Numbered from the stretch's first letter, positions 1 to 5,740 are shown. The stretch is DNA of 7,818 bases from an uncultured Thermoleophilia bacterium (GCA_903912585.1 CAIWHY010000033.1:1-7818), one strand, 5' to 3'. The notes: generated from the letters alone by a model not told the origin. A program made the numbers and translations.

Positions 1-239
1 GCGATCGCTTTCGCCTGCGCGGAGGTCCACTTGAACGAATTGGTCGCCGGCGGGTTGGTGTGGTCGCGGCCGAAGGGCACGAACTGGATGAGCACGAAGA
101 CGCCGACGAGCGCGCCGAGCACCCAGAGGGCCGTGCGCATGCCGGAGGAACGGCGCCGAGAGGTGCCGCGGGCCTTGCCTTGGGGCTTCCGCCCGGACTT
201 GCGCCCGGAACCGGTCGATCGGTAGTACGTCGTGGGCAT
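1..239 (-). CDS. Haem-binding-domain membrane protein, N-terminal part (runs off left edge)
   Basis: Partial gene read leftwards from an ATG at 239-237; 79 complete codons are visible with no stop. Residues 1-33 are very basic and low in complexity (many Arg, Lys, Gly, Ser). Residues 36-54 form one hydrophobic helix, immediately followed by QFVPFGRDHTNPP and then a Lys-Trp-Thr-Ser stretch. Helix, then (I/V)PxGRxHxNPP, then a W, is the usual start of the haem-binding domain family (Pfam Haem_bd), in which a CxxCH haem c site follows shortly after; that site would lie outside this window. The protein is probably anchored in the cytoplasmic membrane with the haem domain outside. No clear Shine-Dalgarno precedes the ATG. 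An internal ATG at 140-138 (residue 34) would remove the basic tail and is a possible alternative start. It is divergent from the cytochrome bc operon, which suggests a related electron-transfer or haem role. Confidence 0.72.
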   Translation of the reverse strand, partial: MPTTYYRSTGSGRKSGRKPQGKARGTSRRRSSGMRTALWVLGALVGVFVLIQFVPFGRDHTNPPATNSFKWTSAQAKAI

Positions 240-271
240 GAGTGCTCGCAGGGGTCGCTTGCGGGAACGCC

Positions 272-277
272 ATACTA
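272..277 (-). promoter_or_regulatory. Candidate -10 box for the leftward haem-binding-domain gene
   Basis: On the minus strand this reads TAGTAT, which fits TANNNT and matches 4 of 6 consensus bases. It lies about 32 bases upstream of the ATG at 239. No good -35 box is found at the expected distance, so the call rests on the -10 alone. Confidence 0.3.
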
Positions 278-287
278 GCGGGCGTGT

Positions 288-315
288 CGGCCGCCGGCAT
301 CCCGGATGGCGGCCG
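288..315. repeat. Inverted repeat (dyad) in the divergent intergenic region
   Basis: The arms CGGCCGCC (288-295) and GGCGGCCG (308-315) are perfect 8-bp inverted copies. Between them lies a smaller nested dyad, ATCC-C-GGAT (299-307). The dyad sits just upstream of the candidate leftward -10 box, where an operator would be expected. No regulator can be named, and short GC palindromes arise by chance in such GC-rich DNA. Confidence 0.35.
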
Positions 316-442
316 TATCGCGAGACTTAACGCGGCGGCAACAGAGGCTTCACATGCATCGCGCGACGAGCACCCGGCCGCGGGCGCCGCCCGACGGCCG
401 GCGCCTGGTCGTGCGCGAGGGCTTCTGTCCGCTCGCCCAACG

Positions 443-471
443 TTGACATAGTCCTACGGCGCAGGTAGAAA
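443..471 (+). promoter_or_regulatory. Sigma70-type promoter of the cytochrome bc operon
   Basis: A perfect -35 box TTGACA (443-448) is followed after exactly 17 bases by TAGAAA (466-471), which matches 4 of 6 bases of the -10 consensus. Transcription would start near 478 and give a leader of about 47 bases before the Rieske ATG at 525. This locally AT-richer patch stands out in the GC-rich surroundings. Confidence 0.7.
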
Positions 472-483
472 AGCTGCGCACAG

Positions 484-504
484 GCGGTGGCCACGGGCCA
501 CCGC
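484..504 (+). promoter_or_regulatory. Perfect 9-bp hairpin in the operon's 5' leader
   Basis: GCGGTGGCC (484-492) and GGCCACCGC (496-504) pair perfectly around the 3-base loop ACG. The stem begins about 6 bases after the predicted transcription start and ends about 12 bases before the G-rich ribosome binding region (about 511-521). It could protect the 5' end of the mRNA, control access to the ribosome binding site, or act as a DNA operator. It has no U-tract, so it is not an intrinsic terminator. Confidence 0.5.
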
Positions 505-524
505 GCGTACGGGATGGGGGGCGG

Positions 525-989
525 ATGGATCGCAGGGGCTTCCTGAAGTGGCTCATCGGGGGGATGGGTGTCGTCGCGCTGGCCGGCATCTTCTATCCCA
601 TCGTGCGCTTCCTCAAGCCGCCGGCCGCCGTGTCGGGCGCCATCGGCCAGGTGGCCAACGTCGGTGCCGTCACGACCTTCCCGGCCGGGCAGCTCACCCT
701 CGTCACGGTCAACCAGCGCGCGGCCGCCGTCCAGAACCTCAACGGCAAGTACACGGTCTACTCGCTCATCTGCACCCATCTGGGCTGCGTCGTCGCTCTC
801 GAGGGCGACGCCTTCAAGTGCCCGTGCCACGGCAGCAAGTTCTCGGCTGACGGCAAGGTGACGCACGGCCCGGCGACGCTGCCGCTGCCCACTTACCACT
901 CCCAGGTGCAGAACGGCTCGTTGCTCGTCGGCCCGATCGATCTGACCGGCGCCGCATATCCCGACTGGTACAAGGGGGAGTTCGCGTGA
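525..989 (+). CDS. petC: Rieske 2Fe-2S protein of a cytochrome bc/b6f-type complex
   Basis: A 154-residue high-potential Rieske iron-sulfur protein (also called QcrA) that takes an electron from quinol at the Qo site and passes it to a c-type cytochrome on the outer face of the membrane. Box I CTHLGC is at residues 83-88 and box II CPCHGS at 99-104. By family rules C83, H85, C99 and H102 bind the cluster, and C88-C101 form the stabilising disulphide. The Ser in box II is typical of high-potential clusters. The N-terminus has a twin-arginine-like motif (RRGFLK, residues 3-8) followed by one hydrophobic helix (about 9-29), as expected for a Tat-exported, signal-anchored protein. The ATG at 525 follows a G-rich stretch (516-521). 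It is the first gene of the operon, and its stop overlaps the next start (GTGA). Length is ordinary for bacterial Rieske subunits. Confidence 0.93.
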   Translation: MDRRGFLKWLIGGMGVVALAGIFYPIVRFLKPPAAVSGAIGQVANVGAVTTFPAGQLTLVTVNQRAAAVQNLNGKYTVYSLICTHLGCVVALEGDAFKCPCHGSKFSADGKVTHGPATLPLPTYHSQVQNGSLLVGPIDLTGAAYPDWYKGEFA

Positions 990-1693
990 GCGCCACTGTG
1001 GATCCCGCGCCCGGCAAGACGCCCTCCCAGGCTCGGCGCCGGAAGCCCGGGCTCGTCGGCTGGGTGGTCAACCGCGTCGGCCTCGACGAGACCATGGAGG
1101 ACCAGTACAACCGCGTCGTCCCCAGGCACGCCACCAACTACATCTACTGCGTCGGCGGCGTCGCCCTCGTGCTCTTCCTGATCCTGGCGATCACCGGCAT
1201 CCTGCTGGCCGTGTACTACCAGCCGACGCCGGACACGGCCTACCAGAGCGTCCTCAACATCAGCACCCACGTGCAGTTCGGCTGGTGGATCCGCTCGATC
1301 CATCGCTGGGCCGCCGGCGGCATGGTCCTCCTGGTGGTCGTGCACATGCTGCGCGTGTTCTTCACCGGCGCCTACAAGGCGCCGCGCGAGCTCAACTGGC
1401 TCACCGGCGTGGCGCTGCTCGGCATCACCATGGGGTTCGGGTTCACCGGCTACCTGTTGCCGTGGGACCAGAAGGCCTACTGGGCCACCAAGGTGGGGAC
1501 GGACATCGCCGGCTCGGTGCCCTTCATCGGCCACTTCCTGCTCGTCAGCCTGCGCGGCGGCGAGCAGATCAGCGCCGCCACGCTCGGGCGCTTCTTTGCG
1601 CTGCACGTGCTCGTCCTGCCGGGGGTCATCATCGTGCTGCTTCTGGGGCACTTCTGGATGATCCGCCGCCAGGGCATCTCGGGAAGGCTCTAG
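986..1693 (+). CDS. petB: Cytochrome b6-like subunit (split cytochrome b, N-terminal half)
   Basis: A 235-residue integral membrane subunit carrying both b haems of a quinol:cytochrome c reductase. The paired haem ligands are H106/H120 in helix B (13 residues between) and H207/H222 in helix D (14 between); the 14 spacing is the b6/Gram-positive type. Cys55, in the sequence NYIYCVGG, lies where cytochrome b6 has the Cys that covalently binds haem c_i. Other b6-family signatures are SIHRW (104-108), the PRELNWLTG segment, the PWDQ segment and a C-terminal RRQGISG. Four membrane helices are expected (about 54-78, 110-127, 139-158, 205-226). A basic cytoplasmic tail of about 45 residues precedes them. 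The GTG start at 986 overlaps the Rieske stop by four bases and has the strong Shine-Dalgarno GGGGGAG (974-980). The protein ends after helix D, so the Qo C-terminal half is the next gene. Confidence 0.94.
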   Translation: MSATVDPAPGKTPSQARRRKPGLVGWVVNRVGLDETMEDQYNRVVPRHATNYIYCVGGVALVLFLILAITGILLAVYYQPTPDTAYQSVLNISTHVQFGWWIRSIHRWAAGGMVLLVVVHMLRVFFTGAYKAPRELNWLTGVALLGITMGFGFTGYLLPWDQKAYWATKVGTDIAGSVPFIGHFLLVSLRGGEQISAATLGRFFALHVLVLPGVIIVLLLGHFWMIRRQGISGRL

Positions 1694-1702
1694 GGAGGCG
1701 CC

Positions 1703-2152
1703 GTGAGGAAGCGGACAGCAGCCCAGATCCCCACCAACGAGCCGCCGCGCTTCTACTGGGAGTTGTGGCGCGACCGCACGCAGCCGTACATCCCGTACTT
1801 CTGGGAGGAGCTCGTCTCCCAGGCGATGATCTTCTTCCTGTTCCTCGCCCTCGTCGGCGGCCTGGCGCTGCTGTGGCCGGCCGACCTGGCGCCGCGCGCC
1901 AACGTGCTCGTGACGCCGACCGGCATCAAGCCCGAGTGGTACTTCCTCGGGCTCTTCCAGCTCATCAAGCTCATCCCCGAAGTGGCTGGCCTCGTGCTGG
2001 TGGGGATCGTAGCGGTCCTGCTCGTGCTCCTGCCGTTCATCGACCGCAGCCCCGAGCGCAATCCGCGCTACAAGCCGGTGACCACCACCATCGCCCTGGT
2101 GATCATCGTGGGCCTCATCGTGCTCACCATCTGGGGGGCGGTCTCGGCATGA
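1703..2152 (+). CDS. petD: Subunit IV-like protein (split cytochrome b, C-terminal half)
   Basis: A 149-residue membrane subunit equivalent to helices E-G of cytochrome b (b6f subunit IV). It carries the Qo-site PEWY motif at residues 77-80; this Glu is the accepted proton acceptor during quinol oxidation. The following FLGLFQLIKLIPE and the late NPRYKPVTTT segment resemble subunit IV. Three hydrophobic helices are visible (about 41-57, 92-112, 125-146). The N-terminal 40 residues are soluble and include several Trp, Tyr and Pro. The GTG start at 1703 sits 9 bases after the petB stop and has a good Shine-Dalgarno GGGAGG (1693-1698). The stop TGA (2150-2152) overlaps a possible upstream ATG of the cytochrome c gene. 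Together with petB it reconstitutes a full bc-type cytochrome b. Nothing essential is missing. Confidence 0.93.
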   Translation: MRKRTAAQIPTNEPPRFYWELWRDRTQPYIPYFWEELVSQAMIFFLFLALVGGLALLWPADLAPRANVLVTPTGIKPEWYFLGLFQLIKLIPEVAGLVLVGIVAVLLVLLPFIDRSPERNPRYKPVTTTIALVIIVGLIVLTIWGAVSA

Positions 2153-2156
2153 ACTC

Positions 2157-2167
2157 CGGAGGGAGGA
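2157..2167 (+). promoter_or_regulatory. Ribosome binding site that decides the cytochrome c start
   Basis: The purine-rich GGAGGGAGGA ends 2-3 bases before the ATG at 2170. It lies downstream of the other in-frame ATG (2149), which overlaps the petD stop. The strong site favours 2170, which also puts the signal peptide at the very N-terminus. Confidence 0.65.
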
Positions 2168-2169
2168 CC

Positions 2170-3033
2170 ATGAAGCCTGTTCTGCTCGGCATCGGCGCCG
2201 CGCTCGTGGCGGCGGCCGTGCTGGTCGCCGGCGGCTGCGGCAGTCTGGCCACGCCCGAAGCTCCGGGGTCCGGTTCGCCCGCCCCGGGCGGCGGCGGCAT
2301 CGTCAAGGTGGGCCAGCAGGTCAAGGACGGGGCGCAGCTCTACGTCGACCTCGCCTGCACCCGCTGTCACGCGCCGGACGGCGTGGGCGGCATCCCCAAC
2401 CAGTTCAACGTCGGCGGCGACAGCACCATCCCGCCGCTCAACAACGCCTACCGCGACAAGAGCGAGCAGTTCACCAACGCGCAGCAGATCACGCAGGTGG
2501 TGATGGACGGCAGCATCCTGTCCAAGAAGCCGGGCGTCATCAACATGCCCTCCTGGACCGGCGTGATCAACGACGCCCAGGCCAGCGCCATCGCCGCGTA
2601 CGTCCTCGCGGGCTTCCCGCACACCGGCGCCACCTACGATCCCGATCCGGCCAAGCCAGCCGATATCTACGCGGCCTACGCCTGCATCGACTGCCACGGC
2701 CAGGTCGGCGCCAACGCCTCGCCGCCGCCGGCGCCCAACCCGAAGACCGCCGACAAGGCCGTCCCGGGCCTGCGGAACCCCGACGACAACGTGCCGGCCA
2801 GTGAGCTCCGCTCCGTGATCATGGACGGCTCGATCCCCGATCCCGGCACGACCGGCGTCGTCTTCATGCCGGCATGGGGCCAGATCCTGAGCGTCGACCA
2901 GGTCAACGCGATCTTGCCGTACATCCAGGACGGACCCGCCGGCGCGAAGTTGCCGGCGCCCGCCGCCGCGACGCCGCTGCCGCTCGCCGGTAGCACCGCC
3001 GCGGCTTCGCCCTCGGCCTCGAGCTCGCCGTGA
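2170..3033 (+). CDS. Dihaem cytochrome c lipoprotein of the bc complex
   Basis: A 287-residue exported cytochrome with two class-I-like c domains. The first haem site is CTRCH (63-67), with likely distal Met126 (NMPSW). The second is CIDCH (172-176), with likely distal Met233 (FMPAWG). The domains are clearly related, each ending in MP(S/A)W, so they probably arose by duplication. Residues 1-22 are a signal sequence ending in AGG before Cys23, a plausible lipobox, so the protein is probably lipid-anchored on the outer face. A Gly/Pro/Ser linker (about 28-43) precedes domain 1, and an Ala/Pro/Ser tail (about 258-287) ends the chain; no C-terminal membrane helix is seen. Position after petD matches the dihaem PetA of heliobacteria, and its role is likely to accept electrons from the Rieske protein. 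An in-frame ATG at 2149 overlaps the petD stop and would add seven residues. Confidence 0.88.
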   Translation: MKPVLLGIGAALVAAAVLVAGGCGSLATPEAPGSGSPAPGGGGIVKVGQQVKDGAQLYVDLACTRCHAPDGVGGIPNQFNVGGDSTIPPLNNAYRDKSEQFTNAQQITQVVMDGSILSKKPGVINMPSWTGVINDAQASAIAAYVLAGFPHTGATYDPDPAKPADIYAAYACIDCHGQVGANASPPPAPNPKTADKAVPGLRNPDDNVPASELRSVIMDGSIPDPGTTGVVFMPAWGQILSVDQVNAILPYIQDGPAGAKLPAPAAATPLPLAGSTAAASPSASSSP

Positions 3034-3359
3034 GCGGACTCCCCGGCATCCTCGCGGCGCCGGCGGCGACGGTGGCGCAGGGCATCCCCCTGGCGCCGTC
3101 GCTGAGCGTGCGGCTCATCGCCCTCGCGGTCGTCGAGGTCGTGCTGCTCACGCTCGTCGTGCTGCTCTACGTTCTGTGGATGCGGTACAAGCGCGAGCCG
3201 CTGGACGAGTGGTGGGCGCGGCGCCGGAAGGAAGGTCTCTCGCCCAAGACGCTCGTCGAGATCGAGGACTCGGAGCGCGAGCGCGTCGCCGCCGGCGTAC
3301 CGCCGAGGGAGTCACCACCGGCAGCGCCTGCCGGCGCCGGGACGGCCGCCTCCAGCTGA
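3030..3359 (+). CDS. Small single-span membrane protein, fifth gene of the cytochrome bc operon
   Basis: A 109-residue protein of a family I do not recognise. Its GTG start at 3030 overlaps the cytochrome c stop by four bases (GTGA), so it is very probably co-translated. A hydrophobic helix spans about residues 27-50. It is followed by a strongly charged stretch (YKREPLDEWWARRRKEG) and an acidic/basic segment (VEIEDSERERVAAG), then a Pro/Ala tail. The positive charges just after the helix suggest an outside N-terminus and a cytoplasmic C-terminus. No haem, metal or catalytic motif is visible. From its place it could be a small structural or assembly subunit of the reductase, comparable in size and topology to other minor bc/b6f subunits, but this is inference from context only. 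There is no strong Shine-Dalgarno of its own. Confidence 0.72.
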   Translation: MSGLPGILAAPAATVAQGIPLAPSLSVRLIALAVVEVVLLTLVVLLYVLWMRYKREPLDEWWARRRKEGLSPKTLVEIEDSERERVAAGVPPRESPPAAPAGAGTAASS

Positions 3360-3396
3360 AGTCGGGGCGGCGCAGCTTGGTCCGGTGCCTCTCCGG

Positions 3397-3402
3397 TAGA
3401 CT
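3397..3402 (+). promoter_or_regulatory. Candidate -10 box just before the EamA gene (leaderless-type)
   Basis: TAGACT fits TANNNT and ends 6 bases before the GTG at 3409. This spacing would start transcription at or next to the start codon, as in leaderless mRNAs common in GC-rich Gram-positives. No good -35 box is present at 16-18 bases, and no real Shine-Dalgarno precedes the GTG. Confidence 0.4.
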
Positions 3403-3408
3403 GGGCGG

Positions 3409-4350
3409 GTGAGCGCCGACCCTCCGCAGTCCTCTCTGTCGCCCGAGTCCGGGCGCGCGCCGACCGAGCCCGTCCAGGCGGACAGCCGGCGCGACGCGGC
3501 TCGCGCGGCGCTGCTGGTCGTCTTCATCACCGCCTCCATGCAGGTCGGCTCGGTGCTCGCGGTCAAGGTCATCGGCTCCGTCGGCATCGTCGAGGCGCTG
3601 TGGCTGCGCACCGCTATCGCGGCGGCGTTGCTCGCTGCCGTGCGGCCCGGGCGCCTGCGCCTGCCGGGCCGCGGCGAGCGCTGGCCGGTCGCGGCGCTGA
3701 CGCTCGCCCTCCTCGTCATGAACCGGAGCTTCTACGGCGCGATCACGCAGGGGCCGGTGGGCATCGTCGTGGCCATCGAGTTCCTGGGGCCGCTGGCGGT
3801 GGCCGTGATCGGCACGCGCCGGCCCATCGACCTGCTCTGGGTCGGGCTGGCCGGCGCGGGCGTCCTCGTGCTCGCCGGCCCGGCGGCCTCCGTCAGTGCG
3901 CTCGGTCTCGTCCTGTCGCTCTCGGCCGCGACGATGTGGGCGGCGTACCTGCTCCTTGCCAAGCGCGCCGTCGCGGTGGTGCAGCCGCTCACGCTCACGA
4001 CGCTGATGCTCGGCGGGTCGGCGCTCGTGCTCACGCCCGTCCTGTTGGTCGGGGGCGTGCAGATCACGGGCCACGGGCCGGCGATCCTGCTGGGAGCGCT
4101 CGTCGCCGTCCTCTCCTCCGCCTTCCCGTACTTTCTCGAGATGGTCGCGATCGCGCTGGTGCGCGCGTCGACCTACGGCGTGCTGCTCAGCATCGAGCCG
4201 GCAGTGGCGGCGCTCGCCGGCTGGCTCGTGCTGTCGCAGCGGCTCACGCTCCTCGAGGTGGCGGCGATGGTCGTGGTGATGATCGCCGCCGCCGGCGCCA
4301 GCTGGACGAGCGGGCCCGGTGCCGAGGCGCTGGAGGCGCCGATCGTCTGA
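3409..4350 (+). CDS. EamA-family (DMT) transporter, RhtA-like amino acid exporter
   Basis: A 313-residue polytopic membrane protein of the drug/metabolite transporter superfamily, built from two EamA repeats (about residues 35-155 and 163-300) with about ten hydrophobic segments. Recognisable RhtA-subgroup features are MNRSFYGAI (from residue 104), the following GPVGIVVAIEFLGPLAVA, then FPYFLEM (from 239) and the late SIEPAVAALAGW segment (E263). RhtA of Escherichia coli exports threonine and homoserine, so an amino acid or small metabolite efflux role is likely, but the substrate cannot be read from the sequence. The N-terminal 30 residues are polar and cytoplasmic. The GTG start at 3409 has a -10-like box right before it and little ribosome binding sequence. 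It lies 49 bases after the bc operon, on the same strand, and may have its own promoter. Function in electron transport is not suggested. Confidence 0.88.
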   Translation: MSADPPQSSLSPESGRAPTEPVQADSRRDAARAALLVVFITASMQVGSVLAVKVIGSVGIVEALWLRTAIAAALLAAVRPGRLRLPGRGERWPVAALTLALLVMNRSFYGAITQGPVGIVVAIEFLGPLAVAVIGTRRPIDLLWVGLAGAGVLVLAGPAASVSALGLVLSLSAATMWAAYLLLAKRAVAVVQPLTLTTLMLGGSALVLTPVLLVGGVQITGHGPAILLGALVAVLSSAFPYFLEMVAIALVRASTYGVLLSIEPAVAALAGWLVLSQRLTLLEVAAMVVVMIAAAGASWTSGPGAEALEAPIV

Positions 4351-4367
4351 CCGCGTTCCCGGCGCCG

Positions 4368-4398
4368 CCCTCGCCGCGCGCCCCCCTCGCCGCGCGCC
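4368..4398 (+). repeat. Two-copy GC-rich direct repeat (period 16)
   Basis: CCCTCGCCGCGCGCC occurs at 4368-4382 and again at 4384-4398, separated by one base. It lies in the 246-base gene-free stretch between the EamA gene and the coiled-coil gene (4351-4596). I see no convincing promoter or terminator in that stretch. The repeat is low in complexity and may only reflect composition. Confidence 0.5.
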
Positions 4399-4596
4399 GC
4401 ACTCCTGACGCGCCGCTGCCTTCGCCCGGCGCCGCCCGGGTCGCGCGGCTGCGGCGACTGTGGCAGGCTGGTGAGCGGCAGGGTTACGCCGACCGGTCGC
4501 GAACCGATGGGCAGCGCGGGCGCGGGCACTCCGCACGGCGCTACACCCGGCGGCCGTCAAGGCCAGCCGCCGCCGGCCGATACCTTCCCAGAGGGC

Positions 4597-5616
4597 ATGG
4601 ACATCCGCAGGCACACCATACGACCTTTCGCCATGGCGCTCGTCGCCGTCGTCCTCGCGGCGCTGGCCGCCGCCTGCCTCGCCGCGCCCGCGCCTGCAGC
4701 TCCCGCTTCGCTGCAGCAGCTGCAGAACGAGGCGCGGCGCACGCGCACGGAGATGCAGGCCCTCGAGCAGCAGATGCAGGTCATCGCCCAGAAGGAGGAG
4801 GCGGCGCGCCAGAAGCTGGACGTCATCAATGGGCAGCTGGCGCAGACGCGCCTCCGGCTCGACCGGGTGCAGAGCGACCTCGACCGCCAGCGGGAGCTCG
4901 TCGCCAGCCGCCTCGCGACGATGTACAAGAGTGGTGACTACACGTGGTTCGACATCATCCTGAACTCCGGCAGCCTCTCGGACGCCGAGACGGCGGCGCG
5001 GTTCATCCAGGCCATCGCCGCCCAGGACCGGCACGACGAGGACCAGCTGGCGCTGCTGGCGATCCAGGTGAAGTCGATCGAGAAGAGCCTCGTGGGCCAG
5101 CGCCAGGAAGCGCACGTCGCGCAGCAGCAGATCGACGCGCAGCAGCTGGCCATGGAAAACAAGTTCGCCCAGCGCAGCGCGCTGCTCAAGGACGTGGTGG
5201 CGCGGATCAAGAAGATCCTCTCAGCGCCGGAGCTGCTGATGAAGGCCGGCGGCAAGGTGACGCAGATCACCTGGGCGCAGGCGCTCGTGAAGTCGCTCGG
5301 GGCGCCGATGACCGCCGACAACGTCGCCGCCATCGTCGCCTGGGAGATGGCGGAGGGCGGCCACTGGTACAACACCGCCTACTACAACCCCCTCAACACG
5401 ACGCAGTCGATGCCGGGGGCGACCGTCTTCAACTCGGTCGGCGTGAAGGCCTATACGAGCTGGGCACAAGGTCTGCGGGCGACCGTCATCACACTCAACA
5501 ATGGCTTCTACGGCGGAATCCTGGCCGCGCTCCGCGACGGCCGCGACGCCAACGCCGTGGCCAGCGCCGTGGCGTCGTCTCCCTGGGGCACGGGGTCGTT
5601 CAGCGTCAGCCACTGA
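4597..5616 (+). CDS. Secreted coiled-coil protein, CwlO/PcsB-like N-terminus with unassigned C-terminal domain
   Basis: A 339-residue exported protein. Residues 1-36 are a signal sequence (basic start, hydrophobic 11-30, Ala-Pro end); Cys27 makes a lipoprotein possible but the lipobox is poor. Residues 38-108 and about 140-222 are Gln/Glu/Leu-rich coiled coils flanking the hallmark MYKSGDYTWFDIILNSGSLSD (109 onward), typical of CwlO/PcsB-type peptidoglycan-hydrolase regulators controlled by FtsEX. The usual NlpC/P60 or CHAP catalytic domain is absent. Instead, residues 224-339 hold a compact domain with a Trp-Glu-Met-Ala-Glu-Gly-Gly segment (249-255), NPLNTT (264-269), an FNSVGVKAYTSW segment and a Gly-rich end. 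Its pattern (acidic residues followed by NPLNT) is suggestive of a lysozyme-like or wall-binding fold, but this is unproven. I chose ATG 4597 because it puts the signal peptide at the N-terminus; GTG 4471 would add 42 low-complexity residues. The Shine-Dalgarno (AGAGGG) is unusually close to the ATG. Confidence 0.78.
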   Translation: MDIRRHTIRPFAMALVAVVLAALAAACLAAPAPAAPASLQQLQNEARRTRTEMQALEQQMQVIAQKEEAARQKLDVINGQLAQTRLRLDRVQSDLDRQRELVASRLATMYKSGDYTWFDIILNSGSLSDAETAARFIQAIAAQDRHDEDQLALLAIQVKSIEKSLVGQRQEAHVAQQQIDAQQLAMENKFAQRSALLKDVVARIKKILSAPELLMKAGGKVTQITWAQALVKSLGAPMTADNVAAIVAWEMAEGGHWYNTAYYNPLNTTQSMPGATVFNSVGVKAYTSWAQGLRATVITLNNGFYGGILAALRDGRDANAVASAVASSPWGTGSFSVSH

Positions 5617-5631
5617 GCGAGGGCGGCGACC

Positions 5632-5698
5632 GGCCTGCGTGCCGCGCGGCGGCCGAGCAGGCTTTGCGCCCGGCCAACGCTGGCACGCTTCACAGGCC
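5632..5698 (+). repeat. Bulged inverted repeat between the coiled-coil gene and porB
   Basis: GGCCTGCGTGCC (5632-5643) can pair with GGCACGC (5682-5688) plus AGGCC (5694-5698), giving 12 base pairs interrupted by a 5-base bulge (TTCAC). The loop is 38 bases long. The right arm overlaps the -35 box of the porB promoter. It might be a weak terminator of the upstream gene or an operator; the long loop keeps confidence low. Confidence 0.3.
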
Positions 5699-5717
5699 GC
5701 CGGGCACGTGCTATCTT
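5689..5717 (+). promoter_or_regulatory. Sigma70-type promoter of the PorB-like gene
   Basis: TTCACA (5689-5694, 5 of 6 matches to the -35 consensus) is followed after exactly 17 bases by TATCTT (5712-5717, 4 of 6 matches to the -10). Transcription would start near 5724, leaving a leader of about 84 bases before the ATG at 5808. Confidence 0.6.
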
Positions 5718-5740
5718 TGCGCCTTTCTTTCATTCCGTTG

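Noticed and set aside
1285..2148. Upstream extension of the cytochrome c frame to ATG 1285
   Set aside because: The extension overlaps petB and petD out of frame and would bury the signal peptide deep inside the protein. The strong ribosome binding site before 2170 gives the real start.
3318..3334. Stem-loop at the end of the small membrane gene as a terminator
   Set aside because: A 6-bp stem (CCGGCA/TGCCGG) is inside the coding region and has no following T-tract. Such stems are frequent at this GC content.
4471..4596. Upstream GTG start for the coiled-coil protein
   Set aside because: It adds 42 Gly/Pro/Ser/Thr-rich residues ahead of an obvious signal sequence. A start at 4597 gives a normal secretory N-terminus.
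3148..5115. 655-codon open frame on the minus strand
   Set aside because: It lies antisense to the EamA, coiled-coil and small membrane genes, and is Arg/Ala/Asp/His-rich as expected from a strand shadow in GC-rich DNA. It shows no domain, while the plus-strand genes have clear families.
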